Source of the DNA: Atopostipes sp963558565
GTDB taxonomy: Bacteria > Bacillota > Bacilli > Lactobacillales > Carnobacteriaceae_A
Direction: 5' to 3'
Assembly (NCBI GenBank): GCA_963558565.1
Contig: CAUWGX010000006.1
Span: 124,001-188,000, forward strand
Length of the DNA stretch: 64,000 bases
Below the pieces are notes generated by a model. The model was not told where the DNA came from and ran no database searches. It worked only from the letters and a program-made list of their open reading frames with translations. Shown piece by piece: positions 9,283 to 18,769 of this stretch; within the stretch, counting starts at the first letter, position 1, and every line of letters starts with the position of its first letter. A program made the translations under genes and the position numbers.

Positions 9283-9376
9283 GAAAAAGCACTCGCAGCA
9301 GCGAAAGTGAGATACGTGAGCACGGGAAGTTGGCTCGTGAGCATATAACTGGAGGACGTAACCACGAGCGTCTTCT
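9283..9376. other. GC-rich, hairpin-rich intergenic element of unknown function
   Basis: The 362 bases between zapA and pheT hold no convincing gene. About 95 of them are clearly richer in G and C than the flanks and can form several hairpins. One: CACTCGC (9290-9296) with GCG...AGTG (9301-9309) around loop AGCA. Two: CGTGAGC (9315-9321) with GCTCGTG (9333-9339, two wobble pairs). Three: GAGGACG (9352-9358) with CGTCTTC (9369-9375). An alternative pairing joins GCTCGTG (9333-9339) to CACGAGC (9363-9369) perfectly and would exclude hairpin two. It could be a dispersed palindromic repeat, a small RNA, or a regulatory leader; no second copy was noticed in this window. Confidence 0.45.
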
Positions 9377-9440
9377 CTTATCCACTTCATTATCGATCAT
9401 CCCTTTTTGTCCCCAACAAGAAGCATTTGAATCAGCACAC

Positions 9441-9489
9441 AAAAAAGCAGCTTAAGGCAGGAATTTCCTCCGTTCTTCAGCTGCTTTTA
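9441..9489 (-). terminator. Terminator of pheST
   Basis: AAAAGCAGCT arm and AGCTGCTTTT arm with AAG/CTT extension, about 40 bases after the pheT stop on the minus strand. Confidence 0.8.
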
Positions 9490-9529
9490 TTTCTATTTTA
9501 TTCTTATTTCTTCAATGAACGCTTAAAAA

Positions 9530-11938
9530 CTAACGAATTTCGGCTTTAAAGTTCTCTATTAAAGCTTGTTTGACTTGTTCAAAGGCGTCATTCACTTCTT
9601 CTTCTTTTAATGTTGCTTCTGGGTTAGCATAATATAGAGAATAAGCCATTGATTTTTTACCTGCTTCAATATTTTCACCATCATATAAGTCAAATAAATG
9701 AATATTTTGTAGATGTTTGCCGCCATTTTCAGAAATCGTTTGTGCGAGTGCTTGATGTGTCACACTTTCATCTACTAATAATGCAATGTCACGTGATGAT
9801 CCTGGATAACGGTTGAGGACAGTATATTCTACGGTTTCTTTCGGTGCTTCAACCATTTGATCTAAAGAAATTTCAAAGACAAAAGTATCGTTTAAATCAC
9901 TTTGGTTGGCTTCTGTCGGGTGTAATTGACCAACATAACCTAATAATTCTTCTCCTAAATAGATATCCGCTGTCCGGCCTGGATGCATCCCCTCACGATC
10001 AGGGGCTAGACGATACGTGATAGCTTCTTTAAATGAATACCCTGAAAGAACGGTTTCTACAATTCCTTTAATGGTATAAAAATCAAGCGGTTCATTTTCA
10101 CCGAGCCAGTCTTTCGCATTCTCACCTGTTAATAACGCTGCAATGTGTGTATATTCGTTAAATTGTTCTTCCGATTCTTTATAAAAGACATGACCAATTT
10201 CATACAAAGCAATCTGGGATACTTGGTGCGAGCGATTATAAGTGGCATCATCGATTAAACCACTCACTAAATTTTGAGTTAGTGTTACGCGTTCCTCACT
10301 TGCTGGATTTTGTAAAGAAACTAATTCGTCTTTTACGATTGCATATTTCAAGGCTTTTTCAGACGTCATTAATGAGTAACTGATGGCTTCTTGTAGACCA
10401 TCACCTTCTAAAATACCTCGTATTTCCCGCGTCATTTTTTGTTTTGCTGTCAGCTCTGCCGGAATCGATTGTGTCACAGGAAGAGTTAGTGGAATATTAT
10501 TGTAGCCATAAATTCGAGCAATCTCTTCAATTAAATCTTCTGGTATTTTGACATCCCAACGACGTGGTGGAATACTTGTTTCAAGTTTACCTTCTTCCAT
10601 TTTATGAGGAAAGCCTAAACGATCCAAAATAGCTGATATTTCATCATCGGTTAAAGAAGTCCCGATTAAACGATTCACTTTTTCTGTTGTCGTAGTAATT
10701 TTTGTATCGAGCGCTCCAACATTTACAGATTCAGCCGTACCTGTTACAATCGTTCCGCCACCAAGATCCGCCATCAAGACTGCTGCTAAGTCTACAGCTT
10801 CTTGAACAGTCGCCATATTAATCCCTTTTTCATAGCGACCACTTGCTTCACTACGTAAATTCAAGCGGTTGGCTGTTCGTCGAGTTAGGACAGGATTAAA
10901 TACCGCTGCTTCAATGGCGATCGTTTGTGTTTCATCGGAGATCTCTGAATTCGCTCCCCCCATAACACCTGCTAAAGCCACAGGTTTTTTCCCATTGGTG
11001 ATGACTAAATTATCAGGAGTTAATTTACGATCTTGCCCGTCAAGGGTCGTAATCACTTCGCCCTCTAAAGCACGACGCACATAAATTTGATCCGAACCTA
11101 ATTTCTCGTAATCAAACGCATGAAGGGGTTGTCCAAATTCAAGCATCACATAATTCGTAATATCAACGACTAAATCAATCGGTCGAATGCCGGCATGCAT
11201 TAATTTATGTTGCATCCAAATTGGACTTTCACCAATCGTCACATCTTTTACCAAGCGCATTTTATAAATCGGAGTATCTTCTGCATCTTCAACTTCTACC
11301 GATAAATAATCTTCGACGGTCTCAGAATCCTCTTCATGAACAGTCACCTCTTTGAATGTTGGTGTTTGATCAAATAATGCCGCGACTTCATAAGCAACAC
11401 CTCGCATACTCAAAGCATCCGCACGGTTAGGCGTTAAATCAAACTCAATAATGGTATCATCGAGTCCTACGTAGGGACGTGCATCATCACCAACAATGGC
11501 ATCATCCGCTAAAATATAAATACCATCTTCTGCATACTTAGGAATAATCGCATCAGAAAGACCTAGCTCATCGAGGGAGACGATCATCCCTTCCGAAGGT
11601 TCGCCCATTAATTTTGCTTTTTTTATTTCAAAATTACCCGGAAGAACAGCTCCTACTTTTGCGACCACAACTTTTTGACCAACCGCTACGTTAGGTGCAC
11701 CACAAACAATAGGTAAGGTTTCTGTCCCAACATCCACTGTCGTTTTTTTCAGGTGGTCAGATCCTTCAATAGGCTCACAAGTTAAGACTTCTCCAACCAC
11801 TAAATGATCGAGATCTTTTCCTAACTCTTCCATCTGTTCAACTTCTAAACCGCCCAAAGTAAATGCTTCCGCTAACTCAGCCGGTGTAATTTGTGATAAA
11901 TCTAGATATTCTTTTAACCAATTAAACGAGATTAACAT
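9530..11938 (-). CDS. pheT: Phenylalanine-tRNA ligase beta subunit
   Basis: 802 residues, normal length. Domains in order: N-terminal tRNA-binding EMAP-like domain (about residues 40-150, with VGEVLTCEPIEGSDHLKKT), B3/B4 editing domain (about 210-390, with RPIDLVVDITNYVMLEFGQPLHAFD), B5 domain (about 405-475), catalytic-core-like domain, and C-terminal ferredoxin-fold anticodon-binding domain (from about 708, YPGSSRDIALLVDESV). Forms the alpha2-beta2 enzyme with PheS, whose gene ends one base upstream. Regulated with pheS by the T-box leader. Confidence 0.97.
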   Translation of the reverse strand: MLISFNWLKEYLDLSQITPAELAEAFTLGGLEVEQMEELGKDLDHLVVGEVLTCEPIEGSDHLKKTTVDVGTETLPIVCGAPNVAVGQKVVVAKVGAVLPGNFEIKKAKLMGEPSEGMIVSLDELGLSDAIIPKYAEDGIYILADDAIVGDDARPYVGLDDTIIEFDLTPNRADALSMRGVAYEVAALFDQTPTFKEVTVHEEDSETVEDYLSVEVEDAEDTPIYKMRLVKDVTIGESPIWMQHKLMHAGIRPIDLVVDITNYVMLEFGQPLHAFDYEKLGSDQIYVRRALEGEVITTLDGQDRKLTPDNLVITNGKKPVALAGVMGGANSEISDETQTIAIEAAVFNPVLTRRTANRLNLRSEASGRYEKGINMATVQEAVDLAAVLMADLGGGTIVTGTAESVNVGALDTKITTTTEKVNRLIGTSLTDDEISAILDRLGFPHKMEEGKLETSIPPRRWDVKIPEDLIEEIARIYGYNNIPLTLPVTQSIPAELTAKQKMTREIRGILEGDGLQEAISYSLMTSEKALKYAIVKDELVSLQNPASEERVTLTQNLVSGLIDDATYNRSHQVSQIALYEIGHVFYKESEEQFNEYTHIAALLTGENAKDWLGENEPLDFYTIKGIVETVLSGYSFKEAITYRLAPDREGMHPGRTADIYLGEELLGYVGQLHPTEANQSDLNDTFVFEISLDQMVEAPKETVEYTVLNRYPGSSRDIALLVDESVTHQALAQTISENGGKHLQNIHLFDLYDGENIEAGKKSMAYSLYYANPEATLKEEEVNDAFEQVKQALIENFKAEIR

Positions 11939-12991
11939 CTATTCTTCCCCTTTCTGATTAAATTGACTCAAGAAACGTTGATCGTTTAAGAAGAAATGAC
12001 GGATATCATCAACGCCATATTTCAACATAGCCATACGATCTGGTCCAACTCCAAACGCAAAACCGGAATATTTTGTTGAGTCCACGTGACTCATCTCTAA
12101 TACATTTGGATGAATCATCCCAGCACCTAGAATTTCAATCCAACCACTGTGTTTACAAATTCTACAACCAGCGCCGTCACAGTTAAAACAACTCACATCG
12201 ACTTCTACGGAAGGTTCCGTAAATGGGAAATAGCTCGGACGGAAACGGACCCGACGATCTTCCCCAAAAATTTCCTTAGACATCACTTCTAGTGTGCCCA
12301 TTAAGTCAGCCATCGTAATATTTTCATCGACAACAATCCCTTCAATTTGGTGGAATTGATGCGAGTGGGTCGCATCATCTGAATCTCGACGATAGACTTT
12401 ACCCGGGCTAATAACTTTTAAAGGTCCTTGTGAAAAATCATGTTCTTCGATAATTAACGGCTGTACCGCCGAAGTCTGTGTTCGTAGTAAATAATGATCA
12501 TTAATATAAAATGAATCTTGCATGTCTCGGGCTGGATGGTCTTGAGGTACGTTGACTCGTTCAAAGTTTAAATAATCGGATACAATTTCAGAACCACTGA
12601 TAATTTTATAACCCATTCCTAAAAATAAATCTTCCATCTCTTCCATGACTTGATGGATGACATGTGTTTGGCCTTTTTTATATTGTCGACCGGGTAAAGT
12701 GACATCAATGGTCTCTTCTCTTAGCTGTTCATTTAGTGCTTGTTGTTCAAGCTCGTCTTTTTTATTCGTAATTCTTTCTGTTAAGTCATCACGAATCTCA
12801 TTGGCTAACTTTCCAACAACTGGTCGCTCACTGGCCTCCAAATCCTTCATCATTTTTAGTAAATCAGTCAAAGCGCCCTTTTTACCCAATAATTGCACAC
12901 GCAATGTTTCGATTTCATCTAATGTATCACTATTTTTAATTGCAGTAATCGAAGATTCTGCAAGTTCTTCTAGTTTTGTTTTTAAATCCAA
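11939..12991 (-). CDS. pheS: Phenylalanine-tRNA ligase alpha subunit
   Basis: 350 residues, class II aminoacyl-tRNA synthetase catalytic subunit that activates phenylalanine. N-terminal coiled coil (residues about 1-85), motif 2 region with VYRRDSDDATHSHQFHQIEG, FRPSYFPFTEPSVEVDV, and the Zn-type CFNCDGAGCRICKHSGW segment, motif 3 GFAFGVGPDRMAML. Directly abuts pheT. Transcription is controlled by a phenylalanine T-box in the leader. Confidence 0.97.
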   Translation of the reverse strand: MDLKTKLEELAESSITAIKNSDTLDEIETLRVQLLGKKGALTDLLKMMKDLEASERPVVGKLANEIRDDLTERITNKKDELEQQALNEQLREETIDVTLPGRQYKKGQTHVIHQVMEEMEDLFLGMGYKIISGSEIVSDYLNFERVNVPQDHPARDMQDSFYINDHYLLRTQTSAVQPLIIEEHDFSQGPLKVISPGKVYRRDSDDATHSHQFHQIEGIVVDENITMADLMGTLEVMSKEIFGEDRRVRFRPSYFPFTEPSVEVDVSCFNCDGAGCRICKHSGWIEILGAGMIHPNVLEMSHVDSTKYSGFAFGVGPDRMAMLKYGVDDIRHFFLNDQRFLSQFNQKGEE

Positions 12992-13018
12992 CGTCTTTCT
13001 TCCTTCCTTTTAAATATA

Positions 13019-13325
13019 AAAAAACTTCCTCCCTCTAACAGGGACGAAGTTATGCGCGGTACCACCCTAGTTCAAGAAAACATTGGCCAATAATGTTTTC
13101 TTGCACTTAGATTGCATAACGGCGCAAACCGGGTACTTACCATTTTATTCGTTATTTCTGATAGGTTTTATAAACAGGATCAAAAATACGAGTGGTAGAA
13201 GTGAACTTCACTAGTTTTTTATTATAAATACTTTCAGTTGATGTATTTACTCCCTGCAATTTTAAACAAGTTACTCGTTTCTACCTTTAATTTTAGTCTT
13301 CATATTTTTATTTTTTATTTACAAC
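13019..13325 (-). promoter_or_regulatory. T-box riboswitch, phenylalanine specific
   Basis: Leader of pheST on the minus strand. The conserved antiterminator T-box AGGGTGGTACCGCG occupies 13068-13055. The proposed specifier triplet UUC (Phe) lies at 13205-13203 inside a stem I whose base pairs GGTAGAA with TTCTACC. A terminator hairpin (AACTTC.CCCT / AGGG.GGAAGTT then a T-run) at about 13051-13019 competes with the antiterminator. Uncharged tRNA-Phe would promote read-through into pheS. Confidence 0.93.
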
Positions 13326-13332
13326 ATGTTTT

Positions 13333-13338
13333 ATTATA
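13333..13338 (-). promoter_or_regulatory. -10 element of the pheST promoter
   Basis: Consensus TATAAT on the minus strand just upstream of the T-box leader. No convincing -35 hexamer at the ideal distance was seen, so only the -10 is annotated. Confidence 0.55.
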
Positions 13339-13378
13339 GCAGATGTATTAAAGAATTGGTAGACTAAACCTTCTCTTT

Positions 13379-14749
13379 TTATTGCAACAAACCAAGGAGC
13401 GTTGTCGCTGTTGCAAAATAAATAAGTAAACCAAGTGTATCATTAATCGTGGATATAAAAGGCCCACTCGCGACTGCCGGATCAAAATTTAATTTTTGAA
13501 TTAGTTCAGGTATAACCGTTCCTACAACTGCTGCGGCCGTAATCGAAAGCAGGACAGATATTCCCACAATAAAGGCTAATACGATATTTTTATATAAAAC
13601 TGACACGATTCCAAAAATAACAACACTCGCGATCAGGCCAATAAATGCGCCTGCTTGCATTTATTGGAATAAAACATGGGAAAGTTTTGCAGAATTTTTA
13701 TTCTCATTGTTCATATTTCGAAGAGAGACTGCTAATGATTGCGTACCTACGTTTCCTGCTGCCCCCATAATTAGCGGGATAAATGCTGCCAACGAAACTA
13801 CAGAAGCTAAGGTCGATTCAAAAAATCCGATCAAACTCCCTGTAATCATACTTAAGAAAAGCAGTAAAACAATCCAAGGGCTTCTTTGCTTGGCCGCCAT
13901 AAAAGGAGTCATTTCATCTGTTTCTTCTATTGTAGTCGTTGATATCCCCGCAAAGGCTTGAAAATCTTCAGCATTCTCTAACTCTACAATATCCATCACA
14001 TCGTCGACCGTAATGATACCGACTAAGCGATTATCTTGCCGAACAACCGGTAAAGCAATTAAATCATAAGTTTGTAGCGTAGTGATCGCTTCTTTTTGCT
14101 CCGCATTTACAAGGACTTTGACAGTTTGCGTAGTCATAATTTCTTGTACTTTTGTGGTTTCCGGTGCTAATAACAAATCACGTAAAGACAACACCCCGAC
14201 CAAGTGGTGCTCACCATCTACCACATACAAATAATAAATAGTTTCTGCACGTTGACCGAATTCACGAAGCCGTTCGATCACTTTTTGGGTGGTTTCTTCT
14301 GCGTAAATAAAGAAATATTCTTTAGTCATAATCGAACCCGCAGATTCGTCCTCGTAGGTCATCACTTCACGCAGACGCTTTTGTTCTTTCGGTTCCATCT
14401 TTTGCAGTAATGCCGTGATATCCGAGCGGGTCGTTAAAAAAACAAAATCAGCCAAAACATCTGTCGGTAAATAATTAAAAACAGCCACAATATATTCTTC
14501 GGGTAAATAAGCGATAATATCTTCTTTACTTTCCAGATCCATCCATTCAAAAATCCCTGAAAATTCTGCTGCAGATAAAAAATTAGCGATTTTACTTTTG
14601 TTCTCTGGATAAAGTAAATGAAAAAACTCTTGCTGATCACGCTCATGAAGAGTTAGAAATAATTTTCGAAATGTTTTTCGTTCATTCTGTTGTATCGCAT
14701 CAAAGAGCTTTTCATACAAAAGTTCTTTCGTTAATAAATCTTCAGACAT
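13379..14749 (-). pseudogene. mgtE: Magnesium transporter MgtE, split by an in-frame stop
   Basis: MgtE is normally one chain of about 450 residues: cytoplasmic N domain, two CBS domains, five membrane helices. Here the first 362 codons (14749-13661) encode the N domain, CBS pair (GVLSLRDLL; GIITVDDVMDIV) and helices 1-2 including GAAGNVGTQSLAVSLR, then a TAA interrupts. The next 93 codons (13660-13379) stay in the same frame, begin with ATG directly after the stop and encode helices 3-5. No ribosome site precedes the second ATG, but the TAA-ATG junction could allow reinitiation. Either a recent nonsense mutation, a sequencing error, or a split two-chain transporter. Homology is certain; functionality is not. 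Confidence 0.85.
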
Positions 14750-14846
14750 GTTGACAACTCCTCATTTTCCAAGGTTCTTAAATAATAACAATGACTAACT
14801 TTCAATTATTGTAACAAATAACAGCACCTTTTCCCTCTTTTTTATC

Positions 14847-14885
14847 AAAAAAAGATAGTCAACTTTCAAAAAGTTGGCTATCTTT
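14847..14885 (-). terminator. Terminator of the V-ATPase operon
   Basis: AAAGATAGTCAAC / GTTGGCTATCTTT stem followed on the minus strand by a run of eight T, shortly after the ntpD stop. Confidence 0.88.
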
Positions 14886-14893
14886 AAAGGACA

Positions 14894-15559
14894 TTAACCT
14901 TGGTCGTATTCTTTCATTCGTTGATTTTCAGTCCATTCTTTTTCACTTAATACACGTTTGACAGCTTTCATGCGTGTAAACTCTTCTCGTTCTTTTTCTT
15001 CCAATTCGTTATTGATGTCTCTTTGTGCTGATTCTAGTTGAGGAATCGTCACGTTTTGTAAAGCATTCACTCTTTTTTGCGTTTTTTGAATGTTATTGGC
15101 TAAACGGTAAGCTGTATTTTCAATTTCCGCTAATTTTATCTGTAGTTTTTTTACTTCTTCAAAGGCTAAACGTGTTCGGTCAACTTCAATTGATGTTTCA
15201 GTTAAGGAATAAGGAAGTTTATCTGCTTTTTGTTCGGTATAATCGATCTCCGGTATTTCTGATCCCATAATACTGCGTACTTTAATATTTATTTGGTCCT
15301 CTACTTCGATACCTTCTGCAATTTCTTGTAGATTAAAGAGTCCTACAGCTTCTTCCGCTAAAGCCATTTGCGCATAAGCATTCTCATAAGCTGCTGTTAA
15401 GTCGTCTTGGACTTTTTTCGCTTTTTCAACTAAAGACACAATTTCGTTCATTAAAATAAGGCGTTTGCGGTCCATCAAACTGTGCCCGCTTCTTGATAAC
15501 TCTAATGTTTTTTCAATTTGCATCAAATTCCCTTTTGTGGGTGAACGATCAATCTCCAT
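14894..15559 (-). CDS. ntpD: V-type ATPase subunit D (central stalk)
   Basis: 221 residues, almost entirely helical. Forms the rotor shaft inside the A3B3 hexamer. The N-terminal PTKGNLMQIEKTLELSRSGHSLMDRKR (cut) and C-terminal helix with ENTAYRLANNIQKTQKRVNAL match the ATP-synt_D family. ATG 15559 is preferred: AAGGTG lies 6 bases upstream, while an in-frame GTG at 15568 overlaps that site. It overlaps the ntpB stop by 11 bases and is the last gene of the operon. Confidence 0.93.
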   Translation of the reverse strand: MEIDRSPTKGNLMQIEKTLELSRSGHSLMDRKRLILMNEIVSLVEKAKKVQDDLTAAYENAYAQMALAEEAVGLFNLQEIAEGIEVEDQINIKVRSIMGSEIPEIDYTEQKADKLPYSLTETSIEVDRTRLAFEEVKKLQIKLAEIENTAYRLANNIQKTQKRVNALQNVTIPQLESAQRDINNELEEKEREEFTRMKAVKRVLSEKEWTENQRMKEYDQG

Positions 15560-16988
15560 TATTTTCACCTTCTTTAGCTAAGTTCAATGTTGAAGAGCTG
15601 TTCAGTGAATACTCCTTATTATTATAATATTTTTCTAGAATGTTTGAGTCTATTCGGTCTAATTCTTCTGCCGGTAAGAGTCGTAATAAGTCCCATCCTA
15701 AATTTAATGTATCTTCTATTGTGCGGGTTTGATCTTTCCCTTGGCCTACAAATTCTTCTTCAAATTTATTCCCAAAGGCTAGGTACATTTTATCGATATC
15801 GGATAACTCTTCTTCACCAATGACTGAAGCTAAACTTCTTGCTTCCATCGTATTTGAGTAAGAGGCAAAAAGCTGGTTGGCTACTCCTTCGTGGTCTTCA
15901 CGTGTGTACTCTGCTCCGATACTGTCTGACATCAGACGAGATAAGGAAGGAAGAACACCAATCGGCGGAAAAATATTTTTATGTTGTAAGTCACGATCTA
16001 AAACAATTTGACCCTCGGTAATATAGCCCGTTAAGTCAGGGATAGGATGCGTAATATCATCATTCGGCATCGTTAGAATAGGAATTTGTGTCACCGATCC
16101 ATTTCTTCCTTTAACAATCCCTGCTCTTTCATAAATGGTTGCTAATTCTGAATATAAATAACCAGGATACCCTTTCCGTGAAGGAATTTCGTCTTTCGCA
16201 TTGGATATTTCTCGTAAAGCCTCACTAAAAGAGGTCATATCGGTTAAAATAACGAGCACATGATAACCTAAATCATAAGCTAAGTATTCAGCGGTAGTTA
16301 AAGCAACTTTTGGCGTAATAATTCTTTCCATGACCGGATCATCTGCTGTATTTAAGAAGGTCGTCACATGATCCATCGTTCCGCTTTCTTCAAAAGTACG
16401 TCTAAAGAAGTCAGCGGTATCGTGAGTTACTCCCATCGCTGCAAAAACTAAGGCAAATTCTCCTTCAACATTTTCGCCCAATTTAGCTTGTTTAACGATT
16501 TGAGCAGCTAATTCATTATGAGACAGACCTTCTCCAGAGAAGATCGGTAACTTTTGTCCACGAATGAGCGTTGTTAAACCATCAATCGCTGAGAACCCTG
16601 TTTCGATAAAATCTTTTGGGTAAACTCGAGCAACAGGGTTTAAAGGAGCCCCATTCACATCTCGTTTGATTTCAGAATGAATCGGGCCTAGTTCGTCTAA
16701 CGGACGCCCAATACCATCAAAAGTACGCCCTAATATTTCTGGAGCAAGTTCGATTTCCATCCCATGACCACTGAATGTTGTATGAGTGTTATTTAATGAC
16801 ATATTTGTTGTTTCATCAAACACTTGAATTAAACACTGCTCACCTTCGATAGAAATAACTTGACCAATTTTTTCTTCTGTTTGGTTTGTACGAAAACGTA
16901 CAATATCACCAAATGCCGCTTCGCGTACCCCATCCACGACAACTAATGGCCCTTCTATAGAGCTTAAGTTTAAATGTTCAATTGCCAT
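15549..16988 (-). CDS. ntpB: V-type ATPase subunit B (regulatory nucleotide subunit)
   Basis: 479 residues. Non-catalytic partner of subunit A in the A3B3 head. As expected it lacks a complete P-loop but keeps the family segments FSAIDGLTTLIRGQKLPIFS (about residues 137-156), PNDDITHPIPDLTGYITEGQ and FPPIGVLPSLSRLM. AGGAG lies 7 bases before ATG 16988; a second ATG (17003) overlapping the ntpA stop adds five residues and is less likely. Confidence 0.95.
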   Translation of the reverse strand: MAIEHLNLSSIEGPLVVVDGVREAAFGDIVRFRTNQTEEKIGQVISIEGEQCLIQVFDETTNMSLNNTHTTFSGHGMEIELAPEILGRTFDGIGRPLDELGPIHSEIKRDVNGAPLNPVARVYPKDFIETGFSAIDGLTTLIRGQKLPIFSGEGLSHNELAAQIVKQAKLGENVEGEFALVFAAMGVTHDTADFFRRTFEESGTMDHVTTFLNTADDPVMERIITPKVALTTAEYLAYDLGYHVLVILTDMTSFSEALREISNAKDEIPSRKGYPGYLYSELATIYERAGIVKGRNGSVTQIPILTMPNDDITHPIPDLTGYITEGQIVLDRDLQHKNIFPPIGVLPSLSRLMSDSIGAEYTREDHEGVANQLFASYSNTMEARSLASVIGEEELSDIDKMYLAFGNKFEEEFVGQGKDQTRTIEDTLNLGWDLLRLLPAEELDRIDSNILEKYYNNKEYSLNSSSTLNLAKEGENNGD

Positions 16989-16999
16989 CGTATCTCTCC

Positions 17000-18769
17000 T
17001 CATCCATTCTCTTGCATTGCTTTTTCATAAAACGCATCAATTTTTTTATAGTAATCTTCCAATTCCTCTAAATGGTCATTGGGAATGTTGTATTTAATAT
17101 TAATAATTTGATTAAAGATATCCGATTGCGTTAAATAACTGACCGGAAAACCAAATGAAATCAATGTTTGACTACGGTCGTATAAATATAAAATAATATC
17201 TAACATCTTGGCCTGTTTCTCAATCGGTACAGAGCTGTCAATCTCATGGAATGAAGCCTGTTGTAAAAAGCCTAGACGAATGACTCTAGCAATTTGTAAG
17301 GTTAATTTTTGAGAATCAGGCAGCACATCACTACCGATTAGTTTTACAATTTCAAGAAGCTCATCTTCTTCTTTTAAAAGCACCATCATTTCATTATGGT
17401 TTTTAATAAAGTTTTCATCAACATTTTTAGTGTACCAATGAGCTAAATCATCGAGGTATTGACTATAACTGTTAATCCAGTTAATTGCTGGATAGTGGCG
17501 CGCATGCGCTAAGCTAGAATCTAGTGCCCAGAAACAACGAACATAACGTTTGGTGTTTTGGGTGACGGGTTCAGAGAAATCTCCCCCTTGAGGAGAAACT
17601 GCACCAATAATTGAAACAGAACCATTGGTATGGTTTAAGTTTTCCATATCCCCTGCTCGCTCATAGAAAGCAGCAATTCGACTAGATAAATAAGCTGGGA
17701 AACCTTCCTCTCCTGGCATTTCTTCTAAACGTCCAGATAATTCACGAAGCGCTTCGGCCCATCGTGAAGTTGAATCCGCCATAATCGCGACATCATAGCC
17801 CATATCACGATAATATTCAGCAATCGTAATCCCTGTATAAATCGAAGCTTCTCGGGCCGCCACTGGCATATCAGAAGTATTAGCGATTAATACGGTACGT
17901 TCCATTAAAGAAGCGCCACTTCGTGGGTCAATTAATTCAGCAAAGTCTTCTAGAACTTCTGTCATTTCATTTCCACGTTCACCACAGCCAATATATACAA
18001 TGATATCTGCATCCGCATATTTAGCGATTTGGTGTTGCATCGTTGTTTTTCCTGTACCAAACCCACCCGGAATAGCTGCCGCTCCCCCTTTAGCAAGTGG
18101 GAAAACAGAATCGATCACTCTTTGGCCCGTAATTAATGGCCGAGTGCTTTCAAGACGTTCTAACACGGTCCGTGGTTTTCGGATGGGCCAATTTTGATAG
18201 CCTTTAACCTCTACGATATTTCCATTGACTTGTTCAATTTTTACCAGAACTTCTTCAATGGTATATTGACCGGGGCTGACGACTTCAACCACTTTTCCAG
18301 AAACATCAGGCGGCACCATGACTTTGTGAGAGATTGCTTTAGTCTCAGGAATTTCTGCAACGATCTCTCCGCCACTCACAGTTTCACCGTTAGTAATCAC
18401 TGGGGTGATTTCCCATAATTTTTCTCGATCTAAAGAAGGAATATTAATCCCTCTTTTGATTTGAAATCCACTTACTTTTTCAATCTCTTTTAAAGGACGT
18501 TGAATCCCGTCAAAGATATTATCGAGCATACCCGGGCCTAACTCGACTGCCATGGATTCGTTGGTGCCTTCAATGGGTTCTCCAGGCTTTAGACCATCTG
18601 TTTCTTCATAAACTTGAATGGTTGTTTTGAATTGATCAATACCAATCACTTCACCGACCAAGCGATCGTTTCCTACATATACCAATTCTGCCATGGCAAA
18701 ATCTGTAGGTCCTTGAATTTTAATAATTGGTCCATTAATTGAATAAATTTTATTTTTTACTTCTATCAT
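17000..18769 (-). CDS. ntpA: V-type ATPase subunit A (catalytic)
   Basis: 589 residues, catalytic ATP-hydrolysing subunit. Walker A PGGFGTGKTTMQHQ at about residue 232 (Gly-Gly in place of the common Gly-Pro), GERGNEMTEVL, ADSTSRWAEALRE and AFYERAGDMENL are all present. The V/A-type bulge domain between residues about 110 and 195 distinguishes it from F-type beta subunits. Its first four bases overlap the end of ntpE. Confidence 0.96.
   Translation of the reverse strand: MIEVKNKIYSINGPIIKIQGPTDFAMAELVYVGNDRLVGEVIGIDQFKTTIQVYEETDGLKPGEPIEGTNESMAVELGPGMLDNIFDGIQRPLKEIEKVSGFQIKRGINIPSLDREKLWEITPVITNGETVSGGEIVAEIPETKAISHKVMVPPDVSGKVVEVVSPGQYTIEEVLVKIEQVNGNIVEVKGYQNWPIRKPRTVLERLESTRPLITGQRVIDSVFPLAKGGAAAIPGGFGTGKTTMQHQIAKYADADIIVYIGCGERGNEMTEVLEDFAELIDPRSGASLMERTVLIANTSDMPVAAREASIYTGITIAEYYRDMGYDVAIMADSTSRWAEALRELSGRLEEMPGEEGFPAYLSSRIAAFYERAGDMENLNHTNGSVSIIGAVSPQGGDFSEPVTQNTKRYVRCFWALDSSLAHARHYPAINWINSYSQYLDDLAHWYTKNVDENFIKNHNEMMVLLKEEDELLEIVKLIGSDVLPDSQKLTLQIARVIRLGFLQQASFHEIDSSVPIEKQAKMLDIILYLYDRSQTLISFGFPVSYLTQSDIFNQIINIKYNIPNDHLEELEDYYKKIDAFYEKAMQENG

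Noticed and set aside
14750..14846. Possible Mg2+ (M-box) riboswitch ahead of mgtE
   Set aside because: Fewer than 100 bases separate the start codon from the V-ATPase terminator, too short for an M-box, and no matching conserved bases were seen.
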